Positions 1 to 9,200 of a DNA stretch of 36,780 nt are shown piece after piece. Under the pieces are notes generated by a model. The model ran no database searches and was not told where the DNA came from. It was given only the letters and a program-made list of their open reading frames with translations. The stretch is from Candidatus Altimarinota bacterium (lineage in GTDB: Bacteria; Patescibacteriota; Gracilibacteria; UBA4473). A program made the position numbers and the translations under genes. Location of the stretch: contig JABAZT010000020.1 of NCBI GenBank assembly GCA_018608565.1, forward strand, positions 6,503-43,282, in the 5' to 3' direction. Within the stretch, counting starts at the first letter, position 1, and every line of letters begins with the position of its first letter.

Positions 1-14
1 ATTCAGAAAAAAAA

Positions 15-1346
15 TCAGTTGCGAAAAATCAAAAAAAAAGAATATTTTGAATTTACTGAATTTTTTTTATAAGTTATAAAATCCGTTTTCCATTCCCCTC
101 GAGCCTGACATTTCCCATTACGAAATGTATATCCAGTCTGACATTTACATGATGGATAATTACCCGTTGAACCAATAGGACAAACTTGTTCTGATCTACA
201 CATATACGTTTCACCCCAAACACCTCCAAACGCAACTCCATTCCCCGAAACCTTGCAACTAAACTGCCCCCCATCACAAGGAGATCCATGTGTTTGATCC
301 TCTGGATATTTCTTCCCCTGGCTTGTTGCACACTCCTTACCATCTATATATATACTAGGTTGAAACTGCCATGTTTTTGGCAACACACATTCATTTTTAT
401 CCACATCATAATCATACTTGTCTGGACACACACAAGTCGGATGTCTTCCTGTAGAACCTATAGGGCAAATAATATTAGAATTATTTCCTCCAGCTGAATT
501 TCCAATCCCATTCAGCTGTATCTGAATTCCAGATTGAGAAAACAAACTATGAGAAACCAATTCACATTTTAATCTATTATTTCCCTCAAAAGAACTCGGG
601 GTATGCCACTGCTTAGAATCACGAAACGAAGCTACACAACTGGTACTCAAAATATTTACAGGCACTCTTGCCTCCTTTGCTTCAAAACCAAACCCGCCTA
701 ATGCAGCAAGATCAATTTCTATCTGCTTCTCTTCATCCAATACAGTTTGAACTTCATTATCTACAACATGAGCCTCTGCAACAACACCAAGTCCAAGATT
801 ATTTGAAGTAACCTCAAGTAATACTGCAGGAATAACCAATAATATTTCATTATCCTCTTTCACTTCGGTAGTAGTAACTAAATCTTCCACAACATCAGTT
901 TGATCAACCACTCCAAGATTTTCCAATGAAAATTCAAGTAAAACCGCAGGAATATTTAATATTTCATCTTGTCCACTATCTGAAGATATACAAGTCCCCC
1001 GACAAACACCAGATCTACACTCCGTATCAGCACTACATACTTCTCCATCCAAAATCAATTCAACATTAGGTAATCCAAAAAACTCCCCACACTCTCCATT
1101 CCCCAACGACTCCCAACCATCAGAACACTCAATACATTCCAATGTAGGACATCCATCAACTATTTTCTGCTTAGAACATCCTAACAAATCGATTTCAGGA
1201 CACTCAGTCGTTTCCGGCGGAGCTACCATAAGGGCAAAACTACTATTAAGTCCAAAAAATCCTAACACACACAAACACATAAAACACCTCTTCCAGAATC
1301 CTGGAAAAGACATAAATGTCCTAAAAGAGTGTATTTTTTCTAACAT
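15..1346 (-). CDS. Secreted cysteine-rich modular protein, 443 aa
   Basis: Unrecognised family; the role is probably extracellular. The N-terminus has a basic stretch and then a hydrophobic core (residues about 19-38, ending NSSFA), which fits a signal peptide; M12 is an alternative start. The mature part begins with closely spaced cysteines (residues about 48-120). Two copies of an 'IPAVLLE....NLG' segment follow (DNA about 793-850 and 912-967). Next comes a 25-residue CxASFR..QWH..xxFEG...KC module (DNA 564-638), also present in the next upstream gene. The C-terminus carries two EGF-like Cys units that both contain 'CPIGSTG..P.C.C'. There is no sortase motif or C-terminal membrane anchor. 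The last 15 residues are low-complexity, and the stop is TGA, which is rare in this window. The gene is probably cotranscribed with, or just downstream of, the 1,557-aa gene. Secretion is fairly sure; function is unknown. Confidence 0.75.
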   Translation of the reverse strand: MLEKIHSFRTFMSFPGFWKRCFMCLCVLGFFGLNSSFALMVAPPETTECPEIDLLGCSKQKIVDGCPTLECIECSDGWESLGNGECGEFFGLPNVELILDGEVCSADTECRSGVCRGTCISSDSGQDEILNIPAVLLEFSLENLGVVDQTDVVEDLVTTTEVKEDNEILLVIPAVLLEVTSNNLGLGVVAEAHVVDNEVQTVLDEEKQIEIDLAALGGFGFEAKEARVPVNILSTSCVASFRDSKQWHTPSSFEGNNRLKCELVSHSLFSQSGIQIQLNGIGNSAGGNNSNIICPIGSTGRHPTCVCPDKYDYDVDKNECVLPKTWQFQPSIYIDGKECATSQGKKYPEDQTHGSPCDGGQFSCKVSGNGVAFGGVWGETYMCRSEQVCPIGSTGNYPSCKCQTGYTFRNGKCQARGEWKTDFITYKKNSVNSKYSFFLIFRN

Positions 1347-1422
1347 ATAAAGCTTTTATATCACGGAATTATAGCATAAAACCCAGATCCCGTAAACCTA
1401 TTATGAATAATTTCTACAAAGA

Positions 1423-1452
1423 AAGAAGAGAATCAATATTGACTCTCTTCTT
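1423..1452 (-). terminator. Rho-independent-like terminator after the 1,557-aa gene
   Basis: Two 13-nt arms (1423-1435 and 1440-1452) pair around a 4-nt loop. The single mismatch on the plus strand becomes a G-U wobble in the minus-strand transcript. A T-rich run (TCTTTGT) follows on the minus strand. It lies 33 nt past the stop of the large surface-protein gene. The stem is A/U-rich, so its strength is uncertain. Confidence 0.5.
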
Positions 1453-1485
1453 CTTGGCAAACACAAATCACAAATTAATAGACTA

Positions 1486-4400
1486 TTATTGAGGAACACA
1501 CTGATTCCCATCAATATTATAGCCCCCCACACACGATAAACATCGAGCAGGAGCAGCTGGACATCCATCAGCCCCAAGTTGATATGAATTACAATATGGT
1601 AAACCTACTAGTGGACAACTTGGAATACTAGAAATACAAGTTGGATCAGTTCTATTGGCTGCACAATATCTGATACCATCTCGAGGACAAACAGCAGATT
1701 CAGATTCCGCGCCAGGACTACAAGGATTGATAGCTGGACATCCAAATGTAAATGGATCAAGCAAGCACACCGGATTTTCTGAGGCAGTACATTTTGAATC
1801 AAAAGGAGTTAAGTAACAATTAACCCTATCACTTTGTATACATTTTCCTAGATCTTGCCCCGTAAGACACTGACACTCGGCATCATCAGGATGACAAGTA
1901 AAATCAGAACAAACTCCATCTGCAGACTTACAGACATCACTCGAATCTAGTTTTAATGGAGGTGAAGTACATACTTCACAATTTCCAAGCTGATCACAAA
2001 CCTGCATAGAGCACATATCTCCATGAATTGGCTCAAGTGAATCAATTTCAGAAATAGAATATTGCGATGTCTCATTAACAACTCCACAAATCGCTTCTAC
2101 CGCAGAACCACAGGAACTTGTCTGGCTATTGGTTGGAGAGGTTGCGCCCTGCCATCCATTTCCAGATGGAAAAGTTTCTGATACATGACAGGTTCCATTT
2201 GTACTAACCCAATCTACTCCTCCTCCTAAAATTGATTTTCCAACAGGACAAGAAATTACACCAGTTCCTCGCACAATTTCTGGAGCAAAATCTCGACTAG
2301 TCATGAGACAAATAGCCTCTACTGCAGAAGCACAAGAGCTCGTCTGGCTATTGGTTGGAGCCGTTCCTCCCTGCCATCCAGTCAATCCTTTTGGCCGAGA
2401 TTCTGCTACATGACACGTTCCATTTGTACTAAGCCAATCTACCCCTCCCCCAGTTACGGTAGAACCAGCTGGACAACTAACATCACACTGACCATTTGGA
2501 CAATTCCTACTAACTTTCTGTGTCGCAACTCCATCGGCTAATACACCACAAATCGCATGTACTTTATATGTACAACTAGAAGTTTGACTATTCGTCGGAG
2601 ACGTAGCTCCCATCCAACCATTTCCATACGGTTTTGTTTCTGATACATGACAAGTTCCATTGGTACTTACCCAATCAACCCCTCCACTCAACACAGAGGT
2701 CCCAGCAGGACAACTCGCCGTACAATTTTGACCATTAGTACAAACTCCACTCGTAATAGTCTGAGTAGAAAGAATCACTCCCCCAGGTGCTACACTGCAA
2801 GTATTAGTATTCATATCATAACTCATCCCACCTGCACACACACAACCGGGATAGTTTCCAGTTGCATTGGAGGGACATTGAGCCACATCTTCCTCTTGAA
2901 TAGCAAGCCAATCAAATGTTGATTGAACCGTACCTCCACTCGAATTCGTAGAAGCCCAGCACGTGGTCGTAAAGACCAGCTTAGAGATCTTCGTAAATCC
3001 ACAGAAACTTGCATCCATCGTATTTCCATTCACTGAGTTGGCATTATAATTCCGCTCTGAAACAATGATATGTGGTTCTCGCCCATTTATATCAAATCCA
3101 TAGTTAGCTAAATCTATCACCGCCTGATTCGTAGCCGTATTGGGACCTGAAACATTTTGTCCAGAAGCAATTCCTTTTCCTTCTAAAACAGAATTTTCAT
3201 TACCGACCGCAGAAACCATAGTTATCTTAGCCGTTGCATTCACAGTACTTGGTCCTTGATATCTATTAGCAGCAGTACAAACTCTATAAATACCTGGTGC
3301 AGAAACTGTTTTATTAAGCTTCTGTGTTCCAGGGTTCACATTATATTTACGATGAACGGTAGCAACACTAGCAAAACTACCACTACCATCTACATTTTTC
3401 TTTTGTAGTTGTATCCAAGCCGAACCAATAGTTCTATGACCAGTTGCCGTACCAGTTGCCAAAATTTCTGCATTACAACCCTCTGGAATAACCATTTCAT
3501 CACTACAATGATGCGTTCCTCCATTTGAACTTGAGGGAACTCCTCGCGCATTCAAAACAGTTCCAATAGCCGTTACATTTTCACATAAACTCACACTACT
3601 ACCCCCATTTTGACCATCAAATGCTGGCTGTACCGCCATCCAGTCAAAACTAGATCGAACCGTACCTCCACTTGCATTAGTAGAAGCCCAACACGTAGTC
3701 GTAAAGACTAACTTAGAAACTTTCGTAAATCCACAGAAACTTGCATCCATCGTATTTCCATTCACTGAGTTGGCATTATAATTCCGTTCACTCACGATGA
3801 TATGCGGATCTACACCATTTACATCAAACCCATGATCTGCTAAATCGATCACCGCTTGATTAGTCGCACTATTTGGTCCCATTACATTTTGTCCTGAAGC
3901 TACCACATCACCAACTCGAGGCTGTACCGCCATCCAATCAAAACTTGATCTCACTGTCCCGCCACTTGCATTAGTAGAAGCCCAACACGTAGTCGTAAAG
4001 ACCAATTTAGAAACTTTCGTAAATCCACAGAAACTTGCATCCATCGTATTCCCATCCACGGAGTTAGCATTATAATTTCTTTGACTCACGATGATATGTG
4101 GATCAGCTCCATTTGGATCAAACCCATGATCACCTAGATCTATCACGGCTTGATTCGTCGCGCTATTTGGTCCCAATACATTTTGCCCTGAGGCAACGTA
4201 ATTAGTTCCTAAAGAGCCACCTCCATTCCCTACACTTATATCTACTGAAGTCATAGTCAATGTTCCACCAGCGTCAGCCTGTGCGGCACTATGCGCATTA
4301 TTCTCCGCTTCACAAAGTCGATAAACACCAGGGTCTGTATAAGCTTCATTCAGATTCAATCGGGTTCCATTATTATAATGACTATTAAGTGTCTTTATTA

Positions 4401-6159
4401 CAGCAAAACTACCTCCATCTAAAGGTTGTCTTTGTACATAGAGCACCGCCCCTCCTCCACTAATCCCAGCTTCTCCGACTCGAACTCCATCAGCATGTCC
4501 TGTCGCTTGAATTGAAGCCGTACATCCAGTAGGAATAGTAAGCGTTCCACTACAATGCAACGTTCCTCCATTCGAACTCGCTGGAACACCAGGAGTTGTC
4601 ACCGTTGTCCCTACAAGACTTGCATCTACACAGCTTCCACTTGTATTAATACCATTCCCTCCAAAATTTCCAGTCCATCGAACTACGACCAAACCACTGC
4701 CTCCATTTCCTCCTACTACACCAGTTCCCACTCCAGTTATATAATCTGGATCTGATGTATTTCCCGTATTTGAATTTATACCTGATACCGTAGCAAATCC
4801 CTGTAAAACAGAAGATCCATAAGAAGATCCCCCTCCACCACCTGAATCTTCACATCCATAATTCGCTCCTCCACCTCCTCCCCCAAAATATCCTCCTCCA
4901 CCACCTCCTCCTCCATTCGCATTCAATGCACGAGTTCCTTCAGATCCAGATCCTCCCTGGAACTGAGTCCCAGCCGTCGCTGGTGCAGTTGAAAAACCAG
5001 TTCCTGCAGCTCCTCCTTCATTTAGACTTCCTCCAATTCCCCCAGTCGCTACTCCTCCTGGCGTTGGAGCAAAACATTCATCAGCAGTTCCTCCTGAAAT
5101 TCCAGAAGTACCTCCTCCTGCTCCGGCAGCTCCTAGTCCTCCGGAGGCTTCTCCTCCTCCTCCCCCAGCAATTAAAATTGCATCAGAGGCACTTGAAATA
5201 GCAAAAGCTCTTCGAAAAAGACCTGATAACCCCCCTCCTGATCCAGCTGATCCATGTGAATCAATTTGAGCAGAGGCAACCACGGATACTCCTGTTGCTT
5301 TAACTGATCCTCCCATTCCCCCTCCTCCATAAGTCATATCCGCTCCAGATAAAAACGGGCTAGCACCTGAAGCTCCTTTAATTCCTCCTTGCCCAACGAC
5401 AACAGTATATGAACCACTTGGATTTGGTAAAACACCAGTCGCATATCCTCCTCCTCCCATATATTCAAATTCAGCCGTCTGATTTACCGGCGCTCCTCCT
5501 TCCCCTCCTGCAGCACCCCAAGCTTTGACTTCAATACTAGAAGCCCCCGCCGGAACATTCACTTTCTGATCCGATCCTGTATAATTACAAACCGTCTTAA
5601 TCTCTGTATCCGATATCTTAGTCGAGATACACGTATCACTAATACCATCAATCCCAACTCCAGGATTTGGAATCGGATTTGGATTGGTTGGTAGATTAAG
5701 ATTCCCAATCAAACATTTCAACGGATTCATCCCTTCAAACTCTTCTGGTCTATGCCATTGAAATGGATTTCGAAATGTCGCGGTACAGAGAGAACTCTGT
5801 ACCGGAGAAGTATTTTGAACCGCAAAATTATTCCCTTGTCCACTAAATACATCATGTAACAAAGCTTCCGGATGTGAAACAATCAAAGGTTTCGTTGGAA
5901 TATAAATATCATCAGATTTTTCCGTAAGTTGTTCAATCTTAGTTACAATCTGAGACAAAAGTCCCTGAAGTGAATGTACCAAGCTCGTAAGCACTCCAAC
6001 ATCATTAACCGAAGCTATATCCACCGAAAGATCTGGTGGCGCTTGCCGTGCATCTGCGGTATTCATACCTCCTACAAGGATTGAATTTGAAATAAATACT
6101 AAAATAAAAAGCATCGCCATAGAGTGGCGTGCACGGGAACAACAAGACAACAGATTCAT
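1486..6159 (-). CDS. Giant secreted mosaic protein with Gly-rich domain and three repeat families, 1,557 aa
   Basis: Function unknown; the architecture suggests an exported adhesin or surface fibre. Order from the N-terminus: signal peptide (hydrophobic residues about 14-30); the CxATFR..QWH..EEFEG...KC module (about 125-150) shared with the downstream gene; a long Gly-rich domain (about 200-497) that opens like the 'VPAG..SIEVKAWGA.GG' beta-sandwich domains; a Cys-containing domain with 'GVP.SSNGGT.HCS' (about 500-645), repeated at about 850-995; three 92-residue ASGQN repeats (656-747, 754-845, 998-1089); an EGF-like 'CPSNATGNYPGCVC' unit; three 56-57-residue SCP.G...GGVDW repeats; and a Cys-rich tail with two C-x3-P-x4-C motifs, linking it to the 1,419-aa protein upstream. 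There is no C-terminal anchor. ATG start without a Shine-Dalgarno motif. The ORF is intact throughout. Confidence 0.8.
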   Translation of the reverse strand: MNLLSCCSRARHSMAMLFILVFISNSILVGGMNTADARQAPPDLSVDIASVNDVGVLTSLVHSLQGLLSQIVTKIEQLTEKSDDIYIPTKPLIVSHPEALLHDVFSGQGNNFAVQNTSPVQSSLCTATFRNPFQWHRPEEFEGMNPLKCLIGNLNLPTNPNPIPNPGVGIDGISDTCISTKISDTEIKTVCNYTGSDQKVNVPAGASSIEVKAWGAAGGEGGAPVNQTAEFEYMGGGGYATGVLPNPSGSYTVVVGQGGIKGASGASPFLSGADMTYGGGGMGGSVKATGVSVVASAQIDSHGSAGSGGGLSGLFRRAFAISSASDAILIAGGGGGEASGGLGAAGAGGGTSGISGGTADECFAPTPGGVATGGIGGSLNEGGAAGTGFSTAPATAGTQFQGGSGSEGTRALNANGGGGGGGGYFGGGGGGANYGCEDSGGGGGSSYGSSVLQGFATVSGINSNTGNTSDPDYITGVGTGVVGGNGGSGLVVVRWTGNFGGNGINTSGSCVDASLVGTTVTTPGVPASSNGGTLHCSGTLTIPTGCTASIQATGHADGVRVGEAGISGGGAVLYVQRQPLDGGSFAVIKTLNSHYNNGTRLNLNEAYTDPGVYRLCEAENNAHSAAQADAGGTLTMTSVDISVGNGGGSLGTNYVASGQNVLGPNSATNQAVIDLGDHGFDPNGADPHIIVSQRNYNANSVDGNTMDASFCGFTKVSKLVFTTTCWASTNASGGTVRSSFDWMAVQPRVGDVVASGQNVMGPNSATNQAVIDLADHGFDVNGVDPHIIVSERNYNANSVNGNTMDASFCGFTKVSKLVFTTTCWASTNASGGTVRSSFDWMAVQPAFDGQNGGSSVSLCENVTAIGTVLNARGVPSSSNGGTHHCSDEMVIPEGCNAEILATGTATGHRTIGSAWIQLQKKNVDGSGSFASVATVHRKYNVNPGTQKLNKTVSAPGIYRVCTAANRYQGPSTVNATAKITMVSAVGNENSVLEGKGIASGQNVSGPNTATNQAVIDLANYGFDINGREPHIIVSERNYNANSVNGNTMDASFCGFTKISKLVFTTTCWASTNSSGGTVQSTFDWLAIQEEDVAQCPSNATGNYPGCVCAGGMSYDMNTNTCSVAPGGVILSTQTITSGVCTNGQNCTASCPAGTSVLSGGVDWVSTNGTCHVSETKPYGNGWMGATSPTNSQTSSCTYKVHAICGVLADGVATQKVSRNCPNGQCDVSCPAGSTVTGGGVDWLSTNGTCHVAESRPKGLTGWQGGTAPTNSQTSSCASAVEAICLMTSRDFAPEIVRGTGVISCPVGKSILGGGVDWVSTNGTCHVSETFPSGNGWQGATSPTNSQTSSCGSAVEAICGVVNETSQYSISEIDSLEPIHGDMCSMQVCDQLGNCEVCTSPPLKLDSSDVCKSADGVCSDFTCHPDDAECQCLTGQDLGKCIQSDRVNCYLTPFDSKCTASENPVCLLDPFTFGCPAINPCSPGAESESAVCPRDGIRYCAANRTDPTCISSIPSCPLVGLPYCNSYQLGADGCPAAPARCLSCVGGYNIDGNQCVPQ
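2086..2715 (-). repeat. Three tandem SCP.G-GGVDW repeats (168/171/168 bp)
   Basis: Copies lie at 2548-2715, 2308-2478 and 2086-2253. Each encodes 56-57 residues running from SCP.G to AIC and contains GGVDW(V/L)STNGTCHV and PTNSQTSSC. Four cysteines are conserved per copy, which suggests small disulfide-stabilised domains. The one-residue length difference falls in the variable segment before the conserved GW.G. Confidence 0.85.
2893..3168 (-). repeat. ASGQN repeat copy C (276 bp)
   Basis: The third and most diverged of three copies, all exactly 276 bp (92 aa). It retains ASGQNV, NQAVIDL, HIIVSERNYNANSV, DASFCGFTK and TTTCWASTN, but ends LAIQE where the other copies end MAVQP. Confidence 0.9.
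3625..3900 (-). repeat. ASGQN repeat copy B (276 bp)
   Basis: The second copy, separated from copy A by only 18 nt (RVGDVV). A and B are nearly identical as protein and very similar as DNA, so this is a recent tandem duplication or a pair kept alike by gene conversion. Confidence 0.9.
3919..4194 (-). repeat. ASGQN repeat copy A (276 bp)
   Basis: The first copy in protein order. It has two cysteines (FCGF and TTCW) in the same places as the other copies, which could pair within the domain. I do not recognise a named domain family. Confidence 0.9.
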
Positions 6160-6218
6160 AGTTAATAATGATTAATCAGATCATTATATCAAATTTCACT
6201 ACAGAAAACAATTACAAA

Positions 6219-9200
6219 TTATTGTGAAACACTATACCCAGAATTATTTCTAAATCCGGGAGGAGGGCTAGTTGTAACTTTATTATCAACATGAATTACA
6301 AATGGATGACCATTTTCATAACATCCATCATCCAACGATCTATCATCAGCTCCATCAACCTTAGAACAATATCCTTCTACCTCATCAGGATCAACCGCAC
6401 TATACAAAAACTGTCGCACAAAATGCAGATCAAAAATTTTCGCATACATATCTCCAACAGAACTGTGATATACATACCGCCCCCATGGATCTACCATTTT
6501 CTCTTCAAACATAGAACCACCGAAAGTGTTATTTGAATTTAACATCCCCGTAAGTACCAATTGATTAAATAAATGATCTGGATTAGGGCGTGGACTTCTA
6601 TTTATACTCGTATCAAGAATATCCAAAACATTGGCACCACTCGCTATTGAAATAGGATCTTCAATCGTAGAGGTAAAGACTCCGTCCGCATGATACGTCC
6701 CTACCATTTGTTTCACCGTATTAGCTACAAATATATTCCCATACAAATCATTTGTCAGATCTCCATCATTACGATTAATTGAATACAATCCGGTAGAAGC
6801 ATCAAACGGCGGCGCATCATAATGAGAATTAAACAAAACAAACCCCCATGAATCTTGAGCATTATCGAGATATACCAAATCATCTCCAATCATCAATTCT
6901 CCATCCTCAATTATTATGGTATGTCGACCAGTCAGTTCCATTTTTTCCTGAGCTTCATCAGCGAGCACGACCGTTACTCCCTTATAATACGTAATACCTC
7001 CATCCTCAAATGCTTCTAAATCATTCGCCCTCAGAACTACAACTTTGTCTACATGTGAATTAGCTGGATCAACCCCTGTAGTAAGAGAACGAACTGACTC
7101 CATAAGATCAGAACGAATTCGTGTATTATCAAATTTCTCCAAATACATTTCTGTTAAATCCGCATCCTCATCAATAAATACATTTTCATTCTTAGCCAAG
7201 AAACGCCCTTCAACATCCGCATTTCGTTCTTCTAACTCCGGAATTTCAAGTGATCCCATAACACCATCTAAGTCAGTCAAAGCCACTCCACAACCTCTTG
7301 GATATCCAAATGCCATAGCTGGATAACTTACCTCAATCGGGGTACCTACTCCAGAAATAGAAGCCGGAACTGTATAAGTAATAAGGGAAGAAAAACTAAA
7401 CCCCTTATCGCCTCGTCCCCTTCCCGGCACCGGAATTAATTTTGTTTTATCAGGATGACGAACCTTAGAGTCATCAAAATCATATGTTTTATCCACTTCG
7501 GGATCCGCAAAATCTTTATCCTTAAATCCACGCAAAGAAGAAAAGCCATCAACCGAAACCTGAAACTTTTCAAAGTCATTCTTCGCACCATGAATATCTC
7601 CATGAATAAAGACAGGCAATATTCCGTTTGATTGGGGATGAATCGTATCAGGAAGTGGATTAGCAAAATCTCCAGACAATGAAACTCCACCCAAAAATGG
7701 AACATCAAAATGCACTGGAACTTGCGCCTCAATACGTTCAAAAAAACCATACGGCCGACGACTTCCATCTGGGTTATACCCCAGAGCCTGAATTTCAAGC
7801 GGAACCAGCATATCTTTCGGTTCTTTTAAAGCATAAAAAGAACGTCCATCACCACACACATTTTCAAGAATGACCGTCTCCGCCGTTGGCAAAAAACTCA
7901 CAAGCTCAACCTTCGTACCACCATCATCATCCACCGATTGCCATTTAGTATCAACACTGATCGTTTTATCTATATGATTCCTAAATCTTAACCCGGAAAG
8001 ATATGCCGCTGGATCACTTCGTTGTTCCAAATTATAAAAATCATCACGCCCAATAACACCGGCTCTATATACCCCACGAGCATCACTTCCAACCACCGGA
8101 TTTCCAAAACGATCCTGTAAACTAAACATAATTTCACATCCAGGATTCTTTCCTCCATCCGCATACAACTTACTCAATGAATCAGTACAATTAAGCAAAA
8201 CACTCGACTGAAACACATCCATAGAAATATCCCCAGGCACAATCTCAATTGTGTTTTGAGGCGTATATTCACAATTTCCCGCCTTATCACAAATCCCTAA
8301 AACAAATTCATACACCCCAACCTGTGAAAATATTTTCTTTTCAGTCCCAGCCCAACGATGTTGATTAATGTCCCATTGAAAATAAATTTGATCCGCCTTG
8401 TGAACAATCCCTGGATTAATAAATAATTCTTCATCCAGAGTCTTTTTATCACGAATTATCAAATGAGAAATATAGACCGAAGATGGATCTGTAAAATTGA
8501 TTCCCGACTGAACTCCAATCCCCAAAGGTTCTTGACTCAAAAAACTCAAATAAATAGGATCTTCACTCGCTTTGTAAGTCTGACGAATTGAATCTTCTAT
8601 ACAATTCTCACGACCAGCACAATGACCTTGATACTGAATCCCAAAATAATCAGAAAACCCCTCATGTTCTAAAGAAATTGTGTGCCCTAAGCAATCAGAA
8701 ATATCGCTAGCGACAAAATCACACATACCAAATACAACATTAGTATCATAGACATCATCACACACTCCATAGTCAGTAACATCCAACCCAGAATCTTCTC
8801 GAATTACAGCACAATAAGACTTTTCAACCGAAACATCCCCTTGATTACAAACCCCCAAAAAACTCATCCCATCCAGAGCACAAAATTCAGCCTGCCCCAG
8901 ATGAGGTTCCAGGATATCTGGATGACTTTGATCCAGAGATAACTGAGTACAAATTCCAGTTTCAAAATCCAACGTACAACAAGATGGGTCCAATGGATAC
9001 ACCTCACAAAAATGAGGACAATTATCATTGAGAGGATCAATCTCACAAAGAGAAGAACAATATTTATCTTGTGGATACAATTCACAATACCGTTGATCTT
9101 TCTTGATACAATTAGTGTCAGATTTCAACGTACAATACGGTTGAGCAAAAACCCCAATTCCCTGAGACAGAACTCCCGCAGGAGCACAACTACTATTAAA

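Noticed and set aside
2086-4194. CRISPR array or satellite DNA suggested by strong repeats
   Set aside because: Repeats are 168-276 bp, in frame with a long coding sequence and without unique spacers of uniform size, so they are protein-domain repeats.
4926-5201. Leu-rich 91-aa ORF on the plus strand
   Set aside because: It is the reverse complement of the Gly-rich coding region of the 1,557-aa gene; its composition is explained by Gly codons read backwards.
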